Positions 42,710 through 51,334 of a stretch of 64,000 bases of DNA are shown here, in pieces. A program made the position numbers and the translations under genes. How positions within the stretch are numbered: the stretch's first letter is position 1; the number at the start of each line of letters is the position of its first letter. This stretch comes from Azoarcus olearius (GTDB lineage Bacteria; Pseudomonadota; Gammaproteobacteria; Burkholderiales; Rhodocyclaceae), in assembly GCF_001682385.1 (NCBI RefSeq), contig NZ_CP016210.1, positions 2,294,001 to 2,358,000 of the forward strand. The letters are read 5' to 3'. The notes under the pieces are model-generated. The model had not been told where the DNA came from and ran no database searches. It worked only from the letters and a program-made list of their open reading frames with translations.

Positions 42710-43274
42710 TGTCGGTTTCCAATTCCTTGACAAGTTTATAAACCGCAGCAGCGTGGCCACGGGGTGCGACGTCCCGGAGCACGTGGCGGACGACGCCTTG
42801 CTTGTCGATCACGAAGGTCGTCCGCGCCACGCCCATCTTCTTCACACCGTCGACTTCCTTCTCCTGCCACACCTGGTACAGCCTGCTGACCTCGGTGTCC
42901 GAATCGGACAAGAGCCGGATCGACAACCCGTGCTGATCCCGAAACTCGGCATGCTTCAGGCAGTCGTCCGGGCTGACACCGACAATGATGCAGTCGTGGC
43001 GGGCAAAATCCGCTTCATGATCGCTGAAATCGGCGGCCTGAAGGGTGCAGCCCGGCGTGTTGTCGCGCGGATAAAAATAAAGGACCACATGGTGGCGGCC
43101 ACGTTCCCCGGCCAGGCTGAAGTCTTCCATGTCGGCATCGGGCAAGGAGAACACTGGCGCGAGGTCGCCGCACGCCAACTGCGGTTCTCCCTGAACTGCG
43201 GGCGATTCTAGCCGAGAGCCCGACTGAACTCTAGCCGCGAGGTCATTCGGAAAACTGCTGGCGGGCGGGTGCAT
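42669..43274 (-). CDS. bcp: Thioredoxin-dependent peroxiredoxin (BCP/PrxQ type)
   Basis: A 201-residue peroxiredoxin. The peroxidatic cysteine is C76 in YPRDNTPGCTLQA. The residue five positions on is alanine (A81), so the usual BCP resolving cysteine is missing and a one-cysteine or alternative resolving mechanism is expected. It reduces hydrogen peroxide and organic hydroperoxides. The start at 43274 has a near-perfect ribosome site (AAGGAGGT), which makes the N-terminus about 30 residues longer than in typical BCP. The 3' end runs 41 bases into slyD-like. It is divergent from lexA. Confidence 0.9.
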   Translation of the reverse strand: MHPPASSFPNDLAARVQSGSRLESPAVQGEPQLACGDLAPVFSLPDADMEDFSLAGERGRHHVVLYFYPRDNTPGCTLQAADFSDHEADFARHDCIIVGVSPDDCLKHAEFRDQHGLSIRLLSDSDTEVSRLYQVWQEKEVDGVKKMGVARTTFVIDKQGVVRHVLRDVAPRGHAAAVYKLVKELETDNANGNHQEQRGYA

Positions 43275-43410
43275 GAGGACCTCCTTGGGCGGTCTCGACG
43301 AGGAACTGGCGCGAACTTCTGAACGAATAGCTCAGAAAATGCCGCGTCTCAAGCCGCACTGCGTCATTCCGTTGTGAGGTGTGCCACGACCGTGGTTGCG
43401 GCCAACGGAA

Positions 43411-43430
43411 TACTGTTTGAAAATACAGCA
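43411..43430. promoter_or_regulatory. LexA binding site (SOS box) before lexA
   Basis: The sequence TACTGT-TTGAAAAT-ACAGCA fits the gamma/betaproteobacterial SOS box CTG-N10-CAG, with the arms at 43413-43415 and 43426-43428. It is 15 bp upstream of the lexA start. LexA would repress its own gene, and possibly bcp on the other strand. Confidence 0.9.
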
Positions 43431-43444
43431 AACAGGAGAAAGCG

Positions 43445-44053
43445 ATGAACGCCCGCAACGAACAACTCACGTCCCGCCAGCAGGAGATACTCGACTTCAT
43501 CCGCCAGACCGTGGAAAGCGAGGGCCGGCCGCCGACCCGGGCGGAGGTCTGCTCCGCGTTCGGCTTCAAGTCGCCGAATGCGGCTGAAACCCACCTGCGC
43601 GCACTTGCTGCCAAAGGGGCGATTCTGCTTGAGGAGGGGCGCGCCCGCGGCATCCGCTTGGCCGAGGCGCTCGGGTTGCCGCTGGTGGGCCGGGTAGCCG
43701 CTGGCAATCCCATCCTGGCCGCCGAGCACGTCGAGGCCCGTATCCAGTTCGATCCTGCACTCTTTTCCCCTCGCGCTGATTATCTGCTGAGGGTGCGCGG
43801 CATGAGCATGCGCGACGCGGGCATCCTTGACGGCGATCTCATTGCTGTCCATCGCTCGCACGAAGCGCGCAACGGACAGGTGGTGGTGGCCCGGATCGAT
43901 GACGACGTGACGGTGAAGACGCTGCGCCGGAACGGTCCCATCGTAGAGTTGCTGCCCGCAAATCCGGACTTCGACCCGATCGTCGTCGATACCCGCAGTG
44001 CGGCGCTTGAACTCGAGGGCATCATGGTGGGACTCATCCGTACCGACCATTGA
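43445..44053 (+). CDS. lexA: SOS response repressor LexA
   Basis: LexA has an N-terminal winged helix ([13 protein letters not shown]), the Ala-Gly self-cleavage site A86-G87 (VGRVAAGNP) and the catalytic pair S121 (GMSMRD) and K158 (TVKTLRR). At 202 residues it is the E. coli length. When RecA filaments form on damaged DNA, LexA cuts itself and the SOS genes are released. An SOS box overlaps its promoter, so it is autoregulated. The partner genes usually found with lexA (imuA, dinB, recA) are not in this window. Confidence 0.97.
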   Translation: MNARNEQLTSRQQEILDFIRQTVESEGRPPTRAEVCSAFGFKSPNAAETHLRALAAKGAILLEEGRARGIRLAEALGLPLVGRVAAGNPILAAEHVEARIQFDPALFSPRADYLLRVRGMSMRDAGILDGDLIAVHRSHEARNGQVVVARIDDDVTVKTLRRNGPIVELLPANPDFDPIVVDTRSAALELEGIMVGLIRTDH

Positions 44054-44165
44054 GCGTGCGCAGTTCTTGCACCCGGGCGGATACCCCGGGTCATTCGTGG
44101 CCCGACAGCCGGTGGTCACGCGGCGGGCTTATCCTCTCTCTGTCATCAACCCTCGCGGTCTCTCA

Positions 44166-44717
44166 ATGAATCTCGATTTGGAATCCGGTGACGCGACACG
44201 CGCGGGCGACCGGGCACGTCGTCGCGCGGCTTGGGCCTTGCTGGTGCTTATCGTCGCGGCGCCTGCTGCATGGGTCCTGTTCTCGTCGCTTGAAGCCTCC
44301 TGGGCGCGGATCTCCCCTCTCGAAGGCGCGCGTTTCATGCTCGCTGCCACCGCGCTGGGCGCCGCCCTCGCGGTAGCGCCGGTGCTCGCCGTCGGCGGCT
44401 TTTTCGTAGCCTTGTGGTTTGGCGTCGAAAGCGTCTTTCTGCCACGCACCCGCCGCACACCCTTGCTCGATCGGGTCATTGTCGGCGTCGGCCTGCTCGT
44501 GTGGTTTGCCCCCGCGCTCGGGCTTCTGGGGAGCGCGGTGCGGGCGCTGGCCGAAGGTCGCGTCCATTTCGTCCGCCCCCCGCGCGACTACTTTCTGGCC
44601 ACCGATCCCATTGCCTTCTGGCAAGGGGTGGGCTTCTGGCTGATCATGGCAGGCATCCTCGGTTTTCTTGCCTGGCGGTACTGGCGCGGCAAGCTGCCCC
44701 TGCGTAGCCGGGCATAG
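44166..44717 (+). CDS. Membrane protein of unknown function
   Basis: A 183-residue integral membrane protein with four likely transmembrane helices at about residues 23-42, 57-85, 103-123 and 152-170. Between the third and fourth helices is a soluble stretch of about 25 residues (ALAEGRVHFVRPPRDYF). ATG 44166 is chosen because the frame upstream is Arg/Pro-rich and unlike a protein N-terminus; a ribosome site is poor. No domain is recognised. It precedes a MATE exporter by 2 bp, so the two are probably co-transcribed. The function is unknown. Confidence 0.7.
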   Translation: MNLDLESGDATRAGDRARRRAAWALLVLIVAAPAAWVLFSSLEASWARISPLEGARFMLAATALGAALAVAPVLAVGGFFVALWFGVESVFLPRTRRTPLLDRVIVGVGLLVWFAPALGLLGSAVRALAEGRVHFVRPPRDYFLATDPIAFWQGVGFWLIMAGILGFLAWRYWRGKLPLRSRA

Positions 44718-44719
44718 TC

Positions 44720-46111
44720 GTGATCGCTCCATCCGGGAGCCTGGCTGCAACGAGTACCGATTCGACGCTTCACATTGCCCGTCGCCTGCTTGGCCACGCG
44801 TGGCCGGTGTTGATTGCCCAGTTGCTGTCGATGGGGATGATGGTGGCCGACACCATCATCGCGGGTCGTTACGCCACTTCCGACCTGGCCGCGGTTGCGG
44901 TGGGTAACGGCATCTACGTATCGCTCGTGATGCTGCTGGTAGGCGTTCTCCAGGCCGTGGCGCCTACGGTCGCCCATCACGTCGGCGCCGGCGCCACTGA
45001 CGAACTCGTGCCATCGCTTCATCAGGGGTTCTGGCTGGCGATACTGCTCGCCGTGCCGGGCACCGCGCTCCTGCTCTCACCCGGGGCGCTGCTCGATCTG
45101 GCCGCCGTTCCGTCCCCGCTGGCCGCGAAGGTTGGCGACTACCTGCGTGCAACGGCTGCCGGGCTGCCGGCGGTTCTGCTGTACAGAACGTTCTATGCGT
45201 TCGCCAATGCACTCGGCCGACCTCGCGTGCTCATGTTCATCAGTCTTGCCACCACCTGCATTCACGCGCCGCTCGCGTGGGCGCTGGTAAGCGGTGCCTT
45301 TGGCGTTCCATTGGGCGGGACGGGGTGCGGAGTTTCCACGTCCGTTGTCGCGTGGATCGCGTTGGGCTGCGGCGCAATTGCGCTCGCGCGGCTCAGGGTT
45401 TTTCGCAAGCTGCGCGCTTTTCGCAGCTGGACGCCTCCCGACCCGGTCCGACTGTGGGCGCTGCTGCGACTCGGCTTTCCGATCGGGCTGTCGACCTTTA
45501 TCGAGATCACCTCGTTCACACTGATCGCGCTGCTGATCGCGCGCCTAGGGCCCGACTGGGTTGCCGCGCACAGGGTCGTCGCCAACCTCGCGGCGCTGGC
45601 CTATATGCTGCCGCTCTCGCTTGCCACGTCGGCGCTGGTGCTTGTGGGGCAAGCGGCCGGTGGGCTCGACTGGACGAGAGCCGCGCGCTACGCCAAGGTC
45701 GCGATCGTCTTGACGTGCGCACTTTCGACCCTCCTGGGTGGCGTCCTGTGGCTGGCACGAACTCCCGTGCTTCAGCTCTGGAGTTCGGACAACGCGGTGC
45801 GTCTGGCCGCCCTCAGCCTGCTTCCCTACATCTGTCTATACCAGGTTTTCGACGCAGCGCAGACCGTGGCCTCCCATACGCTGCGGGCCTACAAGGTCAC
45901 CGCTTTGCCGATGGTGGTGCACACCCTGGCGTTCTGGGGTGTCGGCCTGGGGCTCGGATACTGGCTGGCATTTCACGCCGGCGCCCGCTCGGCCGAGGCG
46001 TCGGTTGCCGCGTTCTGGCAGGCGGCGGTGCTGGCAACCGCCCTGGCCGCACTACTTTTTCTGGGCTTGCTACGCTTCGTGGCGGGGCGGTCACAACGCC
46101 CCGGCCGATAA
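44720..46111 (+). CDS. MATE family efflux transporter (NorM-like)
   Basis: A 463-residue transporter with 12 predicted transmembrane helices in two repeated halves, starting at GTG 44720. MATE features visible include AWPVLIAQLLSMGMMVADTI in helix 1 and the intracellular loop GRPRVLMFISL. Such proteins export drugs, dyes or metabolites in exchange for Na+ or H+. Substrate and coupling ion cannot be told. The gene starts 2 bp after the membrane-protein gene and is convergent with the ArsC-family gene. Confidence 0.92.
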   Translation: MIAPSGSLAATSTDSTLHIARRLLGHAWPVLIAQLLSMGMMVADTIIAGRYATSDLAAVAVGNGIYVSLVMLLVGVLQAVAPTVAHHVGAGATDELVPSLHQGFWLAILLAVPGTALLLSPGALLDLAAVPSPLAAKVGDYLRATAAGLPAVLLYRTFYAFANALGRPRVLMFISLATTCIHAPLAWALVSGAFGVPLGGTGCGVSTSVVAWIALGCGAIALARLRVFRKLRAFRSWTPPDPVRLWALLRLGFPIGLSTFIEITSFTLIALLIARLGPDWVAAHRVVANLAALAYMLPLSLATSALVLVGQAAGGLDWTRAARYAKVAIVLTCALSTLLGGVLWLARTPVLQLWSSDNAVRLAALSLLPYICLYQVFDAAQTVASHTLRAYKVTALPMVVHTLAFWGVGLGLGYWLAFHAGARSAEASVAAFWQAAVLATALAALLFLGLLRFVAGRSQRPGR

Positions 46112-46116
46112 ATGCC

Positions 46117-46467
46117 TCAGTCGAACAGTTCGGCAACCCGCTCGGGCGGACGCGCCACCACCGCTCTTTCACCGCGCACCACGATCGGCCGCTCCATCAG
46201 GATGGGATAAGCCACCATGGCGTCGATCCACTCCTCGTCATCGAGCGCTTTACCGGCAAAGTGTTCCTTGAACACGGCTTCGCCCCGCCGGATGAGGTCT
46301 TGCGGTTTCAAACCCAGTTTGTCGAGCAGTGCCCGCAATTCATCCCGGCCCAAGGGATGCTTCAAATACTCCACAACCTCCGCGTCAACATCGCGCTCGG
46401 CAATCAAGGCACAAGCGCTGCGGCTCTTGCCACAGCGCGGATTATGGTAAATGCGTACCGCGGTCAT
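46117..46467 (-). CDS. ArsC-family arsenate reductase-like protein
   Basis: A 116-residue thioredoxin-fold protein with the single active cysteine C12 in IYHNPRCGKSRSA and the later motif YLKHPLGRDELRALL. It matches the glutaredoxin-dependent ArsC group. True arsenate reductases carry three arginines that bind the arsenate; here R-type residues are present near the C-terminal RPIVVRGERAVVARPPE, but no ars operon is around it, so a general thiol oxidoreductase role is as likely. The start overlaps by one base the stop of the upstream M61 peptidase gene. Confidence 0.88.
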   Translation of the reverse strand: MTAVRIYHNPRCGKSRSACALIAERDVDAEVVEYLKHPLGRDELRALLDKLGLKPQDLIRRGEAVFKEHFAGKALDDEEWIDAMVAYPILMERPIVVRGERAVVARPPERVAELFD

Positions 46468-48278
46468 CAGTTGCTCCTGTTCTCATTGTGGTTCTGTAGC
46501 CCATGCAGCCATCCGTTGCGCAAGGTCCGCGCGGTGCTGGAGGCGCGACGCGCACAGCCAAGTTTGACCGTATCCTCGGCCGGAGCGTCGAGTGTCACCT
46601 GGAACTGCATCAGTTCATCGCGCCGGAAGGCAAGTATTTCCATGTCATCACCCGCCCGGCGACGCGTCAGCGCCTCGTCCAGCGAGGCGTTCGTCGCGCG
46701 GATTCCATCCAGTGCGACGAGGACGTCGCCCGCAGACAGACCGGCGCGCTGGGCTGCGCCGCCGTCGTAGACCACCGCGAGTTTCACTTCCCCGTTACTT
46801 CCACCCAACTTGACGCCCAGCGATGGCGATGGATTGGAAGCGGTGACTTCCATCTCGACGCCGAACGGCTGCAACAGGCGTTCCAGGGGCAGATCGTCGG
46901 TTCCGTTCACTGCATCGCGTAACCAGCGGGCAAGTGCCGACGAACCGCTGACCGCCTCTACCGCCTCGAAAACGCCCTCCTCACCAACGCCAACCCCGGT
47001 GAGCCCATGCTCCCGCCACAGATGCCGCATCACGTCGTCGAGACTGCGCGTCCCGCCGCTCGCTTTACGCAGTTTCAAGTCCAGCGCCAAGGCGATCAGA
47101 GAACCCTTGGCGTAGTAGCTGACAATGGCGTTCGCCGAATTCTCATCCTGCCGGTAGTACTTGATCCATGCGTCGAATGACGATTCCGCGACGCTTTGCC
47201 GCAGTCGCCCGGGGCCCCGCAGAACGGTGGAGATCGTTTTGCCGAGCAAGGCAAGATAGTCGTCCACCTCGATGACGCCGGCGCGCACAAGGGTGAGATC
47301 GTCGTAATAGGACGTGAATCCTTCGAACGCCCACAACAGGCGCGTGTAGTTCTCGTGCTCCAGCTGGTAGGGCGTGAAGACCGCAGGCTTGATCCGCTTC
47401 ACATTCCAGGAGTGGAAGTATTCGTGGCTGCACAAGCCGAGAAAGCCTTGGTACGCCTCCGACATCTTCTTCATTCCGACCCAAGGCAGATCCTTGCGAC
47501 TGGCGAGCAAGGCAGTTGAAGCCCGGTGCTCGAGGCCGCCATATCCGTCACCGACGACGGTGGTGAGAAACAGGTAGTAGTCCATCGGCGGCGGAGAATC
47601 AAACAACCGTACCTGCCATTCGCAGATACGCTGCAGGTCGCTGGTCAGGCGCTCCATATCGCACTCGGCCCGGCCGCTCAATGCCACCTCATGAGGAACT
47701 CCGGCAACCGTGAAATGGCCAAGTTGGAACTCGCCCATTTCCACCGGGTGGTCTACGAGGTCGTCGTAGTTTTTCGCCGCGAACCGTCCAAATGCATGCG
47801 GGTCGTGGGCCTCAACCCGGGACGGCGCGCGCGGCAAAGAGGTGGCCACCCGCCAGCGCTCATATGCGGGTCCCGTCGGCGGAGCGATTTCCACTTCGCA
47901 GGGATCGCTCTCACGGCCATCTACAGCGAGGAACACGCTGGTGCCGTTGAAGAAGCCGTGCGTCGAATCCAGATGCGCGGACCGGATCGAAAGGTCCCAG
48001 GCGTATACCTCGTACGTCAGGACGATCTGCGCCGCGCCGCGGGGGACTGCAATCCGCCAGGTGTGCTTGTCGACCTTCTCCGCTGGCAGAGGCTCTCCTT
48101 CGGACAGCGTAGCCCGGAAGCTGACGATGTTCCGGGCGAACTCCCGGATCATGTAGCTGCCGGGGATCCAGGCTGGCAGGCGCACGAATTGTGCGGGCGA
48201 CTGTGGGTGGTCGATTTCGCACCGGACCTCGAAGAGGTGGGCTTCGGGTCGCGTGGGCTTGATGGAGTAAACAATCAC
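46467..48278 (-). CDS. M61 family peptidase with C-terminal PDZ domain
   Basis: A 603-residue protein of the M61 (glycyl aminopeptidase) family. It has an N-terminal beta-rich domain, the zinc site HEYFH (H285, E286, H289), the GGLEH motif at 247-251 and a catalytic-domain FEGFTSYYDDL segment. A PDZ domain from about residue 490 to 575 (VVYDGGAAQRAGLSAGDVLVALDG) closes the protein. No signal peptide is seen, so it acts in the cytoplasm. Members trim N-terminal glycine or alanine; physiological substrates are unknown. It is the first gene of a two-gene unit with the ArsC-like gene. Confidence 0.9.
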   Translation of the reverse strand: MIVYSIKPTRPEAHLFEVRCEIDHPQSPAQFVRLPAWIPGSYMIREFARNIVSFRATLSEGEPLPAEKVDKHTWRIAVPRGAAQIVLTYEVYAWDLSIRSAHLDSTHGFFNGTSVFLAVDGRESDPCEVEIAPPTGPAYERWRVATSLPRAPSRVEAHDPHAFGRFAAKNYDDLVDHPVEMGEFQLGHFTVAGVPHEVALSGRAECDMERLTSDLQRICEWQVRLFDSPPPMDYYLFLTTVVGDGYGGLEHRASTALLASRKDLPWVGMKKMSEAYQGFLGLCSHEYFHSWNVKRIKPAVFTPYQLEHENYTRLLWAFEGFTSYYDDLTLVRAGVIEVDDYLALLGKTISTVLRGPGRLRQSVAESSFDAWIKYYRQDENSANAIVSYYAKGSLIALALDLKLRKASGGTRSLDDVMRHLWREHGLTGVGVGEEGVFEAVEAVSGSSALARWLRDAVNGTDDLPLERLLQPFGVEMEVTASNPSPSLGVKLGGSNGEVKLAVVYDGGAAQRAGLSAGDVLVALDGIRATNASLDEALTRRRAGDDMEILAFRRDELMQFQVTLDAPAEDTVKLGCARRASSTARTLRNGWLHGLQNHNENRSN

Positions 48279-48345
48279 GCTGGGTCGCTCTTCACGGGAA
48301 ACCCGGCGAGTTTAGGCGATGCGCAGTCGTGACGACAGCAGAAAC

Positions 48346-48370
48346 AAAAAAACCGGCTGTATGCCGGTTT
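48346..48370 (-). terminator. Intrinsic terminator of the tRNA-Val operon
   Basis: On the minus strand AACCGGC-ATACA-GCCGGTT is followed by a run of seven T residues, 8 bp after the last tRNA's CCA. This is a classic Rho-independent terminator and closes the three-tRNA transcript. Confidence 0.9.
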
Positions 48371-48377
48371 GATTGCG

Positions 48378-48452
48378 TGGTGGGCGGTACTGGGATCGAA
48401 CCAGTGACCCCTGCCGTGTGAAGGCAGTGCTCTACCGCTGAGCTAACCGCCC
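48378..48452 (-). tRNA. tRNA-Val (anticodon CAC), copy 2
   Basis: A 75-base cloverleaf with encoded CCA. Acceptor strand GGGCGGT pairs with ACCGCCC, the T-loop is GTTCGATCC, and the anticodon loop TTCACAC gives CAC, reading GUG valine codons. It is identical to the copy at 48491-48565. Confidence 0.96.
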
Positions 48453-48490
48453 GTCGCGGAACTACAACAAAACTCGCCGAAGCCCACTTG

Positions 48491-48565
48491 TGGTGGGCGG
48501 TACTGGGATCGAACCAGTGACCCCTGCCGTGTGAAGGCAGTGCTCTACCGCTGAGCTAACCGCCC
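48491..48565 (-). tRNA. tRNA-Val (anticodon CAC), copy 1
   Basis: A 75-base tRNA with the same sequence as the one at 48378-48452: anticodon loop TTCACAC, anticodon CAC, CCA encoded. The two copies are 38 bp apart on the same strand and differ only in their flanks, a recent tandem duplication. Confidence 0.96.
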
Positions 48566-48645
48566 GTCGGCGAAAGAGGCCGAATTGTAGAAGGCCCCTC
48601 TTGAAGCGTCAAGGCGAAGTGTCTGCCTTGGCATTCTCACGGATG

Positions 48646-48721
48646 TGGTGGGTGCTGACGGGGTCGAACCGCCGACATTCGCCTTGTAAGGGCGACGCTC
48701 TACCAACTGAGCTAAGCACCC
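48646..48721 (-). tRNA. tRNA-Val (anticodon UAC)
   Basis: A 76-base tRNA, first in the operon: anticodon stem TCGCC/GGCGA around the loop CTTACAA, anticodon UAC, reading GUA and wobbling to GUG. The acceptor is GGGTGCT/AGCACCC and CCA is encoded. A strong promoter lies 24-53 bp upstream. Confidence 0.96.
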
Positions 48722-48744
48722 GTTCCCGCTCGAGAGAGCCAAAG

Positions 48745-48774
48745 ATTATAGATGTAACGGCAGCAGGTTGCCAA
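48745..48774 (-). promoter_or_regulatory. Promoter of the tRNA-Val operon
   Basis: On the minus strand -35 TTGGCA (48769-48774) and a perfect -10 TATAAT (48745-48750) are separated by 18 bp. A GC-rich stretch follows the -10, as expected for a stringently controlled tRNA promoter. Confidence 0.82.
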
Positions 48775-48799
48775 GCTTGGAACGCAGAGCGTTTTCGTT

Positions 48800-48835
48800 C
48801 GGCAGCACGGGCGCGCAAAGCAGCCCGTGTTGCCG
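48800..48835 (-). other. Hairpin beyond the lon stop codon
   Basis: CGGCA-x-CACGGGC and GCCCGTG-x-TGCCG pair around a ten-base loop, five bases after lon. No T-run follows on the minus strand. It may be a weak terminator or 3' stabiliser of the lon mRNA, just before the tRNA promoter. Confidence 0.5.
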
Positions 48836-48840
48836 GCCGA

Positions 48841-51258
48841 TCAATGTGCGCGCAGGTTGGCTGCAGCGCGCGCTGCCTCGTCTGCAGGGGCCACGGCTGC
48901 AACCTCAGCCTCCTCCGGCAGCGGCTCCGGCTTTCGTTCCAGAGCCAACTCCAGAACCTGATCAATCCACTTCACCGGAACGATTTCGATCACGTTCTTG
49001 ATGTTGTCGGGGATATCCACCAGATCCTTGACGTTTTCTTCCGGTATCAGCGCGGTGCGAATGCCGCCGCGCACTGCGGCAAGCAGTTTTTCCTTGAGGC
49101 CACCGATCGGAAGTACCTCACCTCGCAAGGTGATCTCGCCGGTCATTGCGACATCGCAACGGACCGGAATGCCGGTGAGAACGGAAACCAGCGCGGTGGA
49201 GATCGCGATACCGGCGGACGGACCATCCTTCGGAATCGCACCTTCCGGCAGGTGAATGTGGATATCGCTGTTCTGGTAGAAGTCGTCCTTGATGCCGAGC
49301 GACCGTGCGCGTTTGCGTACCACCGACAGCGCAGCCTGGATCGACTCCTGCATGACCTCGCCGAGCTTGCCGGTCGTCATGACCTTGCCCTTGCCGGGCA
49401 GCGCCACAGCTTCCACGGTCAGCAACTCGCCGCCCACCTCCGTCCACGCCAGGCCGGTCACCTGACCAATCTGATTGGCCTTTTCGGCGACGCCGAAGCT
49501 GTACTTGCGGACGCCAAGGTACTTGTCGAGGTTCTTCGCGTTGACGACGATCTTGCTGGCCCGCGAACGCAACACGAGCGACTTCACCACCTTGCGGCAG
49601 ATCTTCGAGATCTCGCGCTCCAGGCTACGGACCCCCGCCTCGCGGGTGTAATAGCGGCACACATCGCGCAGCGCCTCTTCGGTCACCGAAATCTCGTCAC
49701 GCTTGAGACCGTTGTTCTTGATCTGCTTGGGCAACAGGTAACGTTGGGCGATATTGACCTTTTCGTCCTCGGTGTAGCCCGACAGGCGGATCACTTCCAT
49801 ACGATCCAGCAAAGGCGCCGGAACGTTGAGGGTGTTGGCGGTGGCGACGAACATCACGTCGGAGAGGTCGAAATCAACCTCCACGTAGTGGTCCTGGAAG
49901 GTGTGGTTCTGTTCGGGGTCCAGCACCTCGAGCAGCGCGGACGACGGATCACCGCGGAAGTCCTGGCCGAGCTTGTCGACTTCGTCGAGCAGGAACAGCG
50001 GATTCTTGACACCCACCTTGGTCATGTTCTGCAGGATCTTGCCCGGCATCGAACCGATGTAGGTGCGGCGGTGGCCGCGGATCTCCGCCTCGTCGCGCAC
50101 GCCGCCAAGCGCCATGCGCACGAACTTGCGGTTGGTGGCTTTTGCGATCGACTGGCCGAGCGAAGTCTTGCCGACCCCCGGAGGGCCGACCAGGCACAGA
50201 ATCGGCGCCTTGACCTTGTCGACACGCTGCTGGACGGCGAGATATTCAAGGATGCGCTCCTTGACGCGCTCCAGACCGTAATGATCCTTGTCGAGCACTT
50301 TCTCGGCCTCGGCCAGATCCTTGCTGACGCGGGACTTCTTTTTCCACGGCAGGCCGATCAGCGTCTCGATGTAGTTCCGCACCACCGTGGCTTCAGCCGA
50401 CATCGGCGACATCAGGCGCAGCTTCTTGAACTCGGACTGCGCTTTGGCCAAGGCGTCCTTCGGCATTCCCGCGGACTTGATCTTCTTGTCCATCTCCTCG
50501 AGATCAGCGCCCTCCTCGCCCTCCCCGAGTTCCTTCTGGATGGCTTTGACCTGCTCGTTCAGGTAGTACTCGCGCTGGCTCTTCTCCATCTGGCGCTTCA
50601 CGCGCCCGCGGATGCGCTTTTCGACCTGGAGGATGTCGAGTTCGGTTTCAAGCTGGGTGAGGAGCTTGTCGAGGCGTTCGCCGGTGTCGAACATCTCGAG
50701 CACGTCCTGCTTCTGCTCGAGCTTGAGGGGAAGATGAGCCGCAATGGTGTCCGCAAGACGGCCCGGCTCCTCGATCCCGGCGAGCGACGTCAGGATCTCC
50801 GGCGGAATCTTCTTGTTCAGCTTAACGTACTGGTCGAACTGCGCGATGATCGCGCGCCGCATGGCTTCGACCTCGTTGTTGTCCACTTCCGGAACCGGAA
50901 TGGGCGTCGCCTTGGCGACGAACAACTGCTTCAGGTCTTCGACGGAGTCGATCCGGGCGCGCTGAACCCCTTCCACCAGCACTTTGATCGTGCCGTCGGG
51001 TAGCTTCAGCATCTGCAGGATATTGGCGACGCAGCCGATCGAGTACAGGTCTTCGATCGCCGGTTCATCCTTCGCGGCCGACTTCTGGGCAACCAGCAGA
51101 ATGCTCTTGCTGGCCTCCATGGCGTTTTCGAGCGCCTTGATGGACTTGGGGCGCCCCACGAAAAGCGGGATCACCATGTGCGGGAACACAACCACGTCGC
51201 GCAGCGGCAACAGCGGCAGTTCCATTTGATCGTTGGGGAGGTCAACGGGACCCGACAT
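48841..51258 (-). CDS. lon: ATP-dependent protease Lon
   Basis: A LonA protease of 805 residues from ATG 51258, preceded by AAAGGA. It has the N-terminal LAN substrate domain ([19 protein letters not shown]), AAA+ module with GPPGVGKTS and LLDEVDKLG, and a C-terminal Ser-Lys protease domain ([11 protein letters not shown] with catalytic Ser, Lys in [10 protein letters not shown]). Lon degrades misfolded and regulatory proteins in the cytoplasm. The C-terminal tail after LELALERK is Ala/Glu-rich. It is last in tig-clpP-clpX-lon, but a GC hairpin between clpX and lon suggests separate control. Confidence 0.98.
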   Translation of the reverse strand: MSGPVDLPNDQMELPLLPLRDVVVFPHMVIPLFVGRPKSIKALENAMEASKSILLVAQKSAAKDEPAIEDLYSIGCVANILQMLKLPDGTIKVLVEGVQRARIDSVEDLKQLFVAKATPIPVPEVDNNEVEAMRRAIIAQFDQYVKLNKKIPPEILTSLAGIEEPGRLADTIAAHLPLKLEQKQDVLEMFDTGERLDKLLTQLETELDILQVEKRIRGRVKRQMEKSQREYYLNEQVKAIQKELGEGEEGADLEEMDKKIKSAGMPKDALAKAQSEFKKLRLMSPMSAEATVVRNYIETLIGLPWKKKSRVSKDLAEAEKVLDKDHYGLERVKERILEYLAVQQRVDKVKAPILCLVGPPGVGKTSLGQSIAKATNRKFVRMALGGVRDEAEIRGHRRTYIGSMPGKILQNMTKVGVKNPLFLLDEVDKLGQDFRGDPSSALLEVLDPEQNHTFQDHYVEVDFDLSDVMFVATANTLNVPAPLLDRMEVIRLSGYTEDEKVNIAQRYLLPKQIKNNGLKRDEISVTEEALRDVCRYYTREAGVRSLEREISKICRKVVKSLVLRSRASKIVVNAKNLDKYLGVRKYSFGVAEKANQIGQVTGLAWTEVGGELLTVEAVALPGKGKVMTTGKLGEVMQESIQAALSVVRKRARSLGIKDDFYQNSDIHIHLPEGAIPKDGPSAGIAISTALVSVLTGIPVRCDVAMTGEITLRGEVLPIGGLKEKLLAAVRGGIRTALIPEENVKDLVDIPDNIKNVIEIVPVKWIDQVLELALERKPEPLPEEAEVAAVAPADEAARAAANLRAH

Positions 51259-51280
51259 TTTCAGTTTCCTTTCTAAGGTA

Positions 51281-51304
51281 GCCCCGCCCATATGCGGGCG
51301 GGGC
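51281..51304 (-). terminator. Hairpin between clpX and lon, possible terminator or attenuator
   Basis: GCCCCGCCC-GCATAT-GGGCGGGGC is a perfect 9-bp stem with a six-base loop, between the clpX stop and the lon ribosome site. The sequence after it (TACCTTAG) is not a T-run, so termination would be partial. lon may have a heat-shock promoter of its own here, but I could not identify one. Confidence 0.5.
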
Positions 51305-51334
51305 CTGGAAATTCAAGCGGCGGGTTGAAAGGTG

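Noticed and set aside
48601-51003. 800-codon plus-strand frame opposite lon
   Set aside because: Covers lon and even the tRNA genes in antisense; composition is that of a shadow frame.
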